Source: a virus. Taken from it: a stretch of 52,665 nt of DNA. How positions within the stretch are numbered: the first letter of the stretch is position 1; each line of letters starts with the position of its first letter. The DNA lies in IMG/VR virus record IMGVR_UViG_3300032285_003819, positions 1 through 52,665 of that record, one strand, 5' to 3'. Of this stretch, positions 36,959 to 44,564 are shown one piece after another. Below the pieces are notes generated by a model, which searched no databases, was not told the origin of the DNA, and was given only the letters and a program-made list of their open reading frames with translations. A program made the translations under genes and the position numbers.

Positions 36959-38824
36959 TTAAGCTATGAATATCGGTTCGAAAGTATCCATAACGTCATC
37001 AACCTGAGCATTACTCATATCGAAGAATATTTTACAAAGCCAATTACCTAATACTAATGCAGAATAGCTATCTTTTCTAGGTTTATCTGGTCCAGATTTA
37101 CGTTTTAAATTAGCTGGAAGATCAAAATTTTGCATACCTTGTGCCGAAGTTGTTATTTGTATAAGAGCGCACTCTGTTTTTGTAAGCAAAATCATATCTG
37201 ATAAATGTTCAACAAAGTCAATCATCTTAGCTTCTTCATTTTCTTTTTCAGTATCTAAAGCATTAGAAAATTTAAGATCTGTAATACCAATATGCTTCTT
37301 AGTTTGATTTCTAAAATTATCATCTATAGCTCTACTAGCAAAATAAGTTCGACGATGATCAAAATTAGCTTGCAACATTTCATTTGCCACTCTTATCCAA
37401 CCAGAAGTTGGTTTTCTTAAGAAGACGTATTTGAAATCTGATCTGTTATACTCACTTTTTGCAGAATAAAGGTTCTGCGTATATTCTTCAGGTCGTTCGA
37501 ACTCAGTTGTTATTGGCTTGAGATTTATTTTAGCATCTTTAAACAACTCACTCTCGTTACAAGAATTCATAAATTGAACGCCACCGTTATAGTCCATACA
37601 AATGCCAACTACATTAAAGTTTTGTATTAAATATAAAAAGTATTTAATATGATCTTTTAATGAAGATCCAGAAAGAGCATAAGAATGAACTAAAGTATTC
37701 ATTTGTTTTTCTCTATTTATTTTTAATACTTGAATTGCAAAATCGTCAGAAGATTCTGTTTCTGACCATGAAGGATCAACAGCTAATATATATTCATCTT
37801 CTGGATAACCAACAACTTCTACAGAAGGAAGCTCACCATCAGGAACCGTACATAAAGCCATTTTAGATATTTTAAAATATCCTGAACTATCATCACTAAA
37901 TTGTGCGCCAAACTCTCGCAAAAACTGAGACTCGCTCATCGTAGCTTTAGCTTGATTGATTAAGTTTTGATCGTATAGCTGAACTGGAGCGCAATCATAA
38001 GAAAACTGCATAATACAACGTTTTGTTTTTTCATTATTTTTAGGATTGAATATTAAGTTATCATATTGTTCGTATAGCTTATATAAATATTCAAATTTAA
38101 AAGATGCAGATGATAATGCAATTAATTTATTATTAGGCCAGATATATCTGTCATTCTCAGTCATCTCTCCTTTAGCAATCAATTGTGATTCTAGATTATA
38201 TAATTCTTCTCTCTGAGTTGGGTTTTGAACTACAGACAAAAATGGTACAATGACTTCATTATAAATGCGTTCAGGCATCAATAAAAACTCGTCAATAATA
38301 ATACGATGAAAACGAAATCCGCGCAGCTTTTCACCATCACCTAATGGCAAAGCGCGAATACGGCTCTTACCAATCTCCATTACCCATTCATCATTAGATT
38401 TGGATATTTTTGTAATGCATTGTTTTAAAAGATAGGCTTCTGGTTTGGCAGCAATATCTTCTATCTTTTTGAAGATCATTTTTGACTGACGAAATGAGCG
38501 TGACAATATACCAGTCTCAACTCCCTGATTTAATATCGCATCAAGCACAGCATAAATACCAGTAGTATAAGATTTACTCATACCACGCGACCACACTCCT
38601 AGAAAATAGTCACTTTCCAACATGCCTTTAATAGCCATATGTTGAAATGGAAATAATTTAACTCCTGTTATTAGATCCGTAGCAAAAGTTGTATTGTTTC
38701 GAAGAAATTGATAAAACAATAACTTCGCTTCACGCTCTTCTAAATAACCAGGAATCTTAGCTAATTCCTCATTGGAAATGAGCTGCGATTTCCTTGGTAC
38801 TTGGTTGCCTGTTTCCCAACTCAT
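36959..38824 (-). CDS. Terminase large subunit
   Basis: 621 aa; ATP-driven DNA packaging motor and nuclease. A Walker A variant WSRGMSKS (residues 78-85) and Walker B IIIDE (175-179) are visible. The nuclease domain begins near residue 350 with ILAVDPSW, and an SDDFAIQVL strand follows, with further acidic residues downstream (GICMDYNG). Its start overlaps the ERCC4-type gene by 56 nt, an unusually long overlap; the next in-frame Met (residue 63) lies after a natural N-terminal stretch, so ATG 38824 is preferred. The portal follows after a 46-bp gap that contains a hairpin. Confidence 0.9.
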   Translation of the reverse strand: MSWETGNQVPRKSQLISNEELAKIPGYLEEREAKLLFYQFLRNNTTFATDLITGVKLFPFQHMAIKGMLESDYFLGVWSRGMSKSYTTGIYAVLDAILNQGVETGILSRSFRQSKMIFKKIEDIAAKPEAYLLKQCITKISKSNDEWVMEIGKSRIRALPLGDGEKLRGFRFHRIIIDEFLLMPERIYNEVIVPFLSVVQNPTQREELYNLESQLIAKGEMTENDRYIWPNNKLIALSSASFKFEYLYKLYEQYDNLIFNPKNNEKTKRCIMQFSYDCAPVQLYDQNLINQAKATMSESQFLREFGAQFSDDSSGYFKISKMALCTVPDGELPSVEVVGYPEDEYILAVDPSWSETESSDDFAIQVLKINREKQMNTLVHSYALSGSSLKDHIKYFLYLIQNFNVVGICMDYNGGVQFMNSCNESELFKDAKINLKPITTEFERPEEYTQNLYSAKSEYNRSDFKYVFLRKPTSGWIRVANEMLQANFDHRRTYFASRAIDDNFRNQTKKHIGITDLKFSNALDTEKENEEAKMIDFVEHLSDMILLTKTECALIQITTSAQGMQNFDLPANLKRKSGPDKPRKDSYSALVLGNWLCKIFFDMSNAQVDDVMDTFEPIFIA

Positions 38825-39728
38825 TGTCTAAAAAGTATTGTATGTCTACCTGCCATAGTGACTTACCATGATATAATAATTTAGGTATAATATCTAAAGA
38901 TTTATTTCTACTGCCTGTAAATATAAACTGTATATGTCTAGGATATTTATGACATAAATTACGCATGTTATGAAAAACATATTCCAGATTTGTTTTTCTA
39001 TTGTATTTCTTTTGATTGAAAAGAATAGTGTTAATACTACTTTCTACAACCACAAATAAATAACAGTTAAGCTCCACAGCCTTGATCAACTCTCTTTCAA
39101 ACCTTTCAACACCAGAAGCCATAGTCCCTAAAAAGTCTGATTCACTTTTTCTATCTACAAAAGTATTAGTAAAATACTTTTTATCAGCTATTAAATAATC
39201 GCCAACAAATATCTTCTCTACTTTAGACTTAGGGAATTCTAAAGGATCTTGCTCTCTCGTATCTACAAGAATTGGCAAATGCGAAACATCTGTACTTTTA
39301 AAAAGTTCTGGCAAATTTTTATTATATAAAGGCTCAATGTTTAATAATTTACAAGCTGATGTATAAGAATTAAAATGTTTCTTATAAATATTTAAACTAG
39401 GCATATCTAAAGTTATCAACTCATTGTGAAATGGCGCAAAATGATAATGTTTTTCATCTATCCTCTTTTTCAATATTTCAATACATTTAGTTTTAACTTT
39501 TTCTTCGTTTTCTGACTTTTCCCATTTCAGAAATTCAGAATAGTCAATAAATTCGGTTTCAAAATATTGTTTTTTATTCTTAAATGGAATTTGCTGTCTG
39601 TAATATAGAGACAACCTAGGATAATGCTTGCAATAATACTCAGCTTGATAAAGATTATGCTTTTTCAAATGAGCATGAAAAGATTTATCATTTGTGAAAG
39701 ACTCGCTACAGATTTTACACTGAATCAT
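38769..39728 (-). CDS. ERCC4/XPF-type nuclease with N-terminal C2H2 finger
   Basis: 319 aa. A classic C2H2 zinc finger is at residues 4-24 (C4, C7, H20, H24). About residues 150-200 carry the ERCC4-nuclease signature: LVDTREQDPLEF, then FVGDYLIADKK and FVDRKSESDFLG, matching the DTRE, GDY and (E/D)RKS blocks around the metal site. Family members cut branched or flap DNA. The middle (residues 60-145) is basic and unassigned. It is tightly joined to terminase (56-nt overlap) and to the upstream gene (ATGA), which suggests it prepares replicated DNA for packaging, as branch resolution is required then. That role is inferred. Confidence 0.8.
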   Translation of the reverse strand: MIQCKICSESFTNDKSFHAHLKKHNLYQAEYYCKHYPRLSLYYRQQIPFKNKKQYFETEFIDYSEFLKWEKSENEEKVKTKCIEILKKRIDEKHYHFAPFHNELITLDMPSLNIYKKHFNSYTSACKLLNIEPLYNKNLPELFKSTDVSHLPILVDTREQDPLEFPKSKVEKIFVGDYLIADKKYFTNTFVDRKSESDFLGTMASGVERFERELIKAVELNCYLFVVVESSINTILFNQKKYNRKTNLEYVFHNMRNLCHKYPRHIQFIFTGSRNKSLDIIPKLLYHGKSLWQVDIQYFLDNELGNRQPSTKEIAAHFQ

Positions 39729-40795
39729 ATAGCATCTTCTTTGGAAATGCCTAAAATTCTAGCTTTCCATGCAGACATATTTTCCAAACGATCAGCTTCT
39801 TCTTTGATTGTGCGTTTTTGCATATCAGCAATTTGAATCATCATTTTACGCTCTTGCTCATCTTGAAAAAGTTCTACAAGATTAAGAATAGAAGCATTCT
39901 TTTGATGAGTTTGTTCTACTCTCTTAGAGCGTTCACCATTTAGTTTTTGAATGCTCTTATCTATTCTACCAGCACATTGATTATACTCTTCTGAAATTGT
40001 TTTAAGAACCTCAGTCAAACGCATTGTAAAATCTTTTTGATCTTGAGTTTCATTAAACATGTCGTTAATTTTATTTTTCTTAATATCTATTTGACGCAAA
40101 TTGATATAATCCATGCACACATTTATGTATAAATTTATTTCATCAACTGTCAGATCAGGTTTATCCCATACAGAACGAACGAACTCAGCTTCAAACAATT
40201 CCTTATCTGTAGAACTATTATAAGAATCGTAATTACCAACAAATCGCGGACTAGACAAATAAGTAAGCAATTTTTCCATACATTTTCTATGTTGCAAAGA
40301 CAACTTTTCTTCTGAAATATTTTGACCAGCCCATTTATTAACTTTATTTATGACCGTCTTTATAGAACGTGGAACAGAATATTTATCTCCAACTCCTGAT
40401 TCGTTATCCACAAGATAATCAGGATACTTTTCTTTTATATATTTTTGAACTGCCCTATATTCAGCAGTTATAAATATATTTATATTTTCTAATCCAACAA
40501 ACTTTTCATGAAATATCAATTCTGTTACTTGACGAGGAGTAATTCCTGTCTTGATATTTTGGTCTATAAACTCACAATTTTCTTTTGATAAGATTTCAAC
40601 TGTTTGTGTTGGCTTTGATTTTTCTTGTTTCTTTGCGAAACCAGTTGTTATTAAAAAGTCTCTTACGGCTTTAGCTTCTTTTGATCTACCTGTTAGATCT
40701 TCTCTATTAAAAACAAGATTAGCCAGCACAACGTAATCTTGCGTTCCTTCGTTTATTTTTCTTAGTATAAACGCTTTATTTTCGTCAGTTAACAT
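39725..40795 (-). CDS. Unknown protein upstream of terminase, possibly small subunit
   Basis: 356 aa, mainly helical and charged. Two segments look like related helix-turn-helix-like units: near residues 1-50 (GTQDYVVLANLVFNREDLTG) and 70-110 (TGITPRQVTELIFHEKFVG). The C-terminal third is a probable coiled coil (DKSIQKLNGERSKRVEQTH, ERKMMIQIADMQKRTIKEEA). N-terminal DNA-binding domains with oligomerising helices are typical of small terminases, and the gene precedes terminase with one gene between. There is no specific motif, so the role is a suggestion. It starts 1 bp after the sigma gene stop. Confidence 0.4.
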   Translation of the reverse strand: MLTDENKAFILRKINEGTQDYVVLANLVFNREDLTGRSKEAKAVRDFLITTGFAKKQEKSKPTQTVEILSKENCEFIDQNIKTGITPRQVTELIFHEKFVGLENINIFITAEYRAVQKYIKEKYPDYLVDNESGVGDKYSVPRSIKTVINKVNKWAGQNISEEKLSLQHRKCMEKLLTYLSSPRFVGNYDSYNSSTDKELFEAEFVRSVWDKPDLTVDEINLYINVCMDYINLRQIDIKKNKINDMFNETQDQKDFTMRLTEVLKTISEEYNQCAGRIDKSIQKLNGERSKRVEQTHQKNASILNLVELFQDEQERKMMIQIADMQKRTIKEEADRLENMSAWKARILGISKEDAI

Positions 40796-40796
40796 A

Positions 40797-41510
40797 TTAA
40801 GAAGAGAATATATCGTTTTCTTTCAGTAGCGCTTGAGCTTTTATATACAACATTTTCTTTAAATTTTTTATTTGCTTGTAGCCAGCTTTTCTACCTTTTT
40901 CATTTGTTTTAAATTTTAGAATTTTAGCAACTTGATCATCTGTTAAATTATCTATAAAAAACATTTTATAAACAAAGTAATGTTTATCGCTTAAATGATT
41001 TTTCATCAAGTCGTGTAACTTATTTTCTGCATTTTTATAGTCATAACTAGCGGCAGATTCGCAATTCATAAAATAATTCTTATGATTTTCCAAACTTACA
41101 GTTATCTTAACATCGTAAGCAGACTTTTTTATCTTTTCCCATTTCGCATATAATGGACACTCATTACATTGCTTACTGCTTGGAGTAAAACCACAAGACA
41201 TCTCAGACCCAGAATCGCCTTCTTTATTTTGATTGAATGGACAAGACAAACAAGGACGCGCAAAACTTGTATAATTATTACGAATAATATTTCTGATCTG
41301 ATTCGTGACTATACGGTTCACCCAAGGCTCAATAGCTCGCGATTGATCCCATAGATGCCATTTTTTATAGATATGGAGCTTTATTATTTGCTCTATGTCT
41401 TCAAAATCAAACCAAGTAATCGCTTTTAACTTCCATTTATTTTTACGCTTTTTGATTACTTGGTCGATTGTTTCATACATTTCTTCAAACTTTTTCTTTT
41501 TACGATTCAT
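40797..41510 (-). CDS. Phage sigma factor (ECF-like) with Cys-rich insert
   Basis: 237 aa from ATG 41510 (a TTG start one codon earlier is possible). Residues 30-80 match sigma region 2 (WFDFEDIEQIIKLHIYKKW, EPWVNRIVTNQIRNIIR). Residues about 175-230 match region 4 (FFIDNLTDDQVAKILKF, then a basic recognition helix GYKQIKNLKKML). Between them, instead of a plain linker, lies a cysteine cluster (C87, C90, C106, C115, C118) that looks like a Zn site. The protein should redirect host RNA polymerase to phage promoters, probably late ones. It overlaps the Zn-ribbon gene by 11 nt, suggesting a working pair. The GTGTAA elements are candidate targets. Confidence 0.8.
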   Translation of the reverse strand: MNRKKKKFEEMYETIDQVIKKRKNKWKLKAITWFDFEDIEQIIKLHIYKKWHLWDQSRAIEPWVNRIVTNQIRNIIRNNYTSFARPCLSCPFNQNKEGDSGSEMSCGFTPSSKQCNECPLYAKWEKIKKSAYDVKITVSLENHKNYFMNCESAASYDYKNAENKLHDLMKNHLSDKHYFVYKMFFIDNLTDDQVAKILKFKTNEKGRKAGYKQIKNLKKMLYIKAQALLKENDIFSS

Positions 41511-41904
41511 CAATATCTTGTAGTTGTCTAGAACTACATTCTTTAAGAGACTGCGCTAAAAGTTCTTCTTTAGTGAGTTTTTTGTAATTACTGCTTAACC
41601 TAGAAATCGATCTTTCGTTTGGATCTATTGGAGCGGAATTAAATAAATCTTTTGCAGAATGTTTGTTTCCTGCTGGCTTTTCAATTTCATAAGATAGTCT
41701 GCTTGGCTTCACAAATGTAGTTGGAATTCCATCTTCATCTACATCTCTAGCTTGTGGACGAGAAATATTTCTAGGTTGAACTGTTTGTTGCAATGCGGGT
41801 TTTGCAATATTGGAAAATCCACCAAGCGAATTTCCACAATTTGTACAAAATTTCGATCCTAAAATATGTTTACTACCACAATTTGAACAGTAAATGTTAC
41901 TCAT
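41500..41904 (-). CDS. Zinc-ribbon protein paired with the sigma factor
   Basis: 134 aa. A four-cysteine zinc ribbon is at residues 6-23 (YCSNCGSKHILGSKFCTNCG: C6, C9, C20, C23). The rest is polar and probably disordered until a helical end (YKKLTKEELLAQSLKECS). It overlaps the sigma gene by 11 nt and follows PhoH by 12 bp. T4 uses two small proteins (gp55 and gp33) with RNA polymerase for late transcription; this pair may be analogous, but there is no sequence link to gp33. Its start is preceded by GTGT directly joined to the ATG, not the usual spacing. Confidence 0.6.
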   Translation of the reverse strand: MSNIYCSNCGSKHILGSKFCTNCGNSLGGFSNIAKPALQQTVQPRNISRPQARDVDEDGIPTTFVKPSRLSYEIEKPAGNKHSAKDLFNSAPIDPNERSISRLSSNYKKLTKEELLAQSLKECSSRQLQDIDES

Positions 41905-41916
41905 ACACTTATTATA

Positions 41917-42666
41917 TTAGTGGATGTTTGTTTTATCTAATTTCTTAAATACGCTTACAATATATTTTAGAATTTCACTACGCATAATGTCTTCTTCATC
42001 GAATTGAAAGCAATAAATTCCGCGATCTTCACTTTCTTTATTATTAAAAAGATCATAAACCCTCATGAAACCAGACTTATTGCCAATGTCTGATTGCATC
42101 GCATCTCCGCAAATAAACATTTTTGTATTTTCGCCAATACGAGTAAGAAGAGTAATTAGTTCTTTACTACTGTAATTCTGCGATTCGTCTGCGATAATAA
42201 TCTTATCATTCCAAGTCGCTCCTCTTAAGAAATTAATTGGTAAAGCTTCTATGAATCCATTTGTTTCTAGATATTTAGATTGAGACATTGGAAGAAGCTC
42301 ATCTAATTTATCATACAACGGCATCATGAATGGGTTAAATTTCTCATCTACTGTTCCAGGTAACGAACCTAACGCTCTTTCACCTGATTCAGCGATAGTT
42401 CGTATATATTTCAACTCTGACTTAGGATTCATATTCAAAATATGAAGCGCACAGTATACAGCTAAAAATGTTTTAGAAGAACCAGCAGGGCCATTAATAA
42501 AAATAATCTTTGTATTCTTATCAAAAGCTATTTGAGCGAAACTTTTTTGTTTGTCTGTTAAATTGAAGTTTCTAATATTTAACTTGACTGATCTAAAATG
42601 ATTGTCGGCGATAATTTCATTTAGATCTTCCTTTTCTTTTTGAATTTTCTTTTTTTTGGTTGACAT
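41917..42666 (-). CDS. PhoH-like ATPase
   Basis: 249 aa, a typical single-domain PhoH-family P-loop ATPase. Walker A is GPAGSSKT (residues 59-66) and Walker B IIIADESQN (about 155-163). The intervening GERALGSLPGTVDEKFNPFM and LTRIGENTKMFICGDAMQSD blocks are characteristic of the family. PhoH proteins are frequent in phages; RNA- or stress-related roles have been proposed but the exact job is not settled. It heads the minus-strand block, with a divergent glycosyltransferase 27 bp away. GTGTAA lies 13 nt before the start. Confidence 0.9.
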   Translation of the reverse strand: MSTKKKKIQKEKEDLNEIIADNHFRSVKLNIRNFNLTDKQKSFAQIAFDKNTKIIFINGPAGSSKTFLAVYCALHILNMNPKSELKYIRTIAESGERALGSLPGTVDEKFNPFMMPLYDKLDELLPMSQSKYLETNGFIEALPINFLRGATWNDKIIIADESQNYSSKELITLLTRIGENTKMFICGDAMQSDIGNKSGFMRVYDLFNNKESEDRGIYCFQFDEEDIMRSEILKYIVSVFKKLDKTNIH

Positions 42667-42693
42667 GTTGTTTAAGAGTTTACACTATATTAT
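42667..42693. promoter_or_regulatory. Divergent promoter region, PhoH and glycosyltransferase
   Basis: Only 27 bp separate two divergent starts. The core AGTTTACACT reads as AGTGTAAACT on the minus strand, so the motif is close to palindromic here. TATATTAT directly precedes the plus-strand ATG. A shared regulatory site is likely. Confidence 0.5.
42680..42685 (-). promoter_or_regulatory. GTGTAA start-associated element (PhoH)
   Basis: The hexamer lies 13 nt before ATG 42666 in the divergent gap, the longest spacing of the nine sites. Confidence 0.5.
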
Positions 42694-43740
42694 ATGGTAT
42701 TTCACTGTTTAAGTGTTCCTTATTCTCCTACTAAAAAAGATATATCATTATGCGCTTTTGTGCAAAAAGTTTATAAATTTTGCAACGAAATGACTAAACG
42801 CGGCCACATTGTTTACCATTACGGCCATGAAGATTCTATCGTTAATTGCACAGAACATATTAATGTTATTAATAATGATATATTAAAAGAGAGTTATGGC
42901 AACTTAAATGATTGGAAAGAAAAAGGATTTAATCAGAATGTAGACACTAAAGCCGTTAATATATTTAATAATAATTGTATTTTTGAATTAACAAAAAGAA
43001 TAAAATCTAAAAATGAATTTATACTATGCTGGTTTGGATTCGCTCATGAACCATGTGTTAAATATTTTTATAATAAAGCTATAGTTGTGGAGCCTAGTAT
43101 AGGTTATGATAGTATGTTTGCACCAATTAAAATATTTGAAACGCATAGTCAAATGCATAAAATGCATGGCAACTCATGCACAACTATAGGATTAGGATCT
43201 GAATTTGTTGTGCATCCAGGTTTTGATCCTAATGATTTTTTATATAAAAAACAAAAATCAAATATAGCTTTATTTCTCGGTAGAATAACCGAACAAAAAG
43301 GTGCTAAATTAGCTTATGATATTTGCAACCACACTCAACAAGATATTATTTTTGCAGGACCAAACATACTAGGTTTAAAAGATACTAAACATTGCAAATT
43401 TATTGGTTATGTCGATCCAATTAAAAGAATGTATTTACTAAGCGAAGCTAAATTTTTATTTGCACCATCTTTATTTATAGAACCTTGCAATTGGACAGTT
43501 ATTGAATCTCAATTTTCAGGAACACCAACTATAACAACAAATTTCGGAGGATTTACCGAAACTATATTGCAAGGAGAAACTGGATTAAGATGTTCAAGCG
43601 TAAATGATATGATTTACTCTGTTCAAAATATAGATAAATTAATTAACCCTGAAAATTGCTATAAAAACGCAATTTCAAAATTCACATTACAGAAACAATG
43701 CGATTATTATGATTATTTATTTAAATCATTAATGCATTGA
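42694..43740 (+). CDS. Family GT4-like glycosyltransferase
   Basis: 348 aa with a GT-B fold pattern. The C-terminal domain has FLGRITEQKGAKLAYDIC (donor-site start, about residue 190), QQDIIFAGPN, then FIGYVDPIKRMYLLSEAKFLF and EPCNWTVIE, an E-x7-E motif, with GTPTITTNFGGFTE after it. These are hallmarks of GT4 retaining transferases using nucleotide sugars. It is the only plus-strand gene of the locus, and its last 28 nt overlap the 3' end of the TibC-like gene on the other strand, so antisense interference is possible. Donor and acceptor are unknown. Confidence 0.85.
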   Translation: MVFHCLSVPYSPTKKDISLCAFVQKVYKFCNEMTKRGHIVYHYGHEDSIVNCTEHINVINNDILKESYGNLNDWKEKGFNQNVDTKAVNIFNNNCIFELTKRIKSKNEFILCWFGFAHEPCVKYFYNKAIVVEPSIGYDSMFAPIKIFETHSQMHKMHGNSCTTIGLGSEFVVHPGFDPNDFLYKKQKSNIALFLGRITEQKGAKLAYDICNHTQQDIIFAGPNILGLKDTKHCKFIGYVDPIKRMYLLSEAKFLFAPSLFIEPCNWTVIESQFSGTPTITTNFGGFTETILQGETGLRCSSVNDMIYSVQNIDKLINPENCYKNAISKFTLQKQCDYYDYLFKSLMH

Positions 43741-44564
43741 TCTATTTTTTCTCTAACATTTTCAAAAGATATCGTTTTACTACATTCAAAATCTTTATTT
43801 CTTGGACAATAAATCCAATTGCTTAAAATTCCTTTGACATTATCAACAGCACTATCATTAAGACATCCATGACAAACATTTTTATTTATCACTCTATAAC
43901 AATTATTAGCAAATTCGTTATCCTCATTAGTACATCCAGAAATCAATATAACTTTTTTATTTAAAGCCCATGCTAACCATGATAATCCACTGCTTATTCC
44001 AATAAAAAAACTACAATTTTTTATTTGTTGAACTCTATAATCAATAGGATAATCACCTGTTTCGTTAATAGCGTCTTCTGGGATTTTATTGAATTTTTCT
44101 TTAATTCCAAATTCCTGATATTTATCTATGACATAAACGTCATAATTCAATTTTTTTAAATAACGAACAACTTTTTGCCATCCAACAGGATTATTCCAAT
44201 ACTTCATTTGAGAAGTTGAATGAACACTTATGCAAACATATTTCTTTTTTTTATTAAAACTGTGTCTGCTTGTTGTATTAATTAATGGAATAAGTTCTTG
44301 ATAGTCCAAGCCTAATGCGTCACAAGCTATTTTTTGCATAGGCCCTTCTCTAAATATAAAACACACATCTTTGACTATATCGAAAATATCTTCATAATTA
44401 ACATCGACAAAAAAAACATTTGTATTATCTGAATAAAATAAGAAATGCCACTTTGTCTTCACATAAACTTGTCCTCCATATTTTTTTTGATAAGCGTCGG
44501 CATAAATAGAGAAAGCTATATTATCACCTAAGCTATGAGTTATAAAATTAATTAATGTTTTCAT
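43713..44564 (-). CDS. TibC-like O-heptosyltransferase family (stand-alone)
   Basis: 283 aa, similar to bacterial autotransporter O-heptosyltransferases (TibC/Aah family, GT9-like). Visible blocks: NFITHSLGDNIAFSIYADAY at the start, SVHSTSQMKYWNNPVGWQ (about residue 152), FFIGISSGLSWLAWAL (about 205) and ISGCTNEDNEFANNCYRV. The C-terminus has C-x2-C (VCHGC) then WIYCP and FECS, four cysteines matching the iron-finger position in TibC. Family enzymes attach heptose to Ser in autotransporter repeats; the sugar and substrate here are unknown. It overlaps the fusion gene upstream by 17 nt and the plus-strand GT4 gene by 28 nt. Confidence 0.8.
   Translation of the reverse strand: MKTLINFITHSLGDNIAFSIYADAYQKKYGGQVYVKTKWHFLFYSDNTNVFFVDVNYEDIFDIVKDVCFIFREGPMQKIACDALGLDYQELIPLINTTSRHSFNKKKKYVCISVHSTSQMKYWNNPVGWQKVVRYLKKLNYDVYVIDKYQEFGIKEKFNKIPEDAINETGDYPIDYRVQQIKNCSFFIGISSGLSWLAWALNKKVILISGCTNEDNEFANNCYRVINKNVCHGCLNDSAVDNVKGILSNWIYCPRNKDFECSKTISFENVREKIDQCINDLNK

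Noticed and set aside
42694-43740. Plus-strand glycosyltransferase as part of the minus-strand sugar operon
   Set aside because: It is on the opposite strand and converges on the operon's last gene, so it must have separate transcription.
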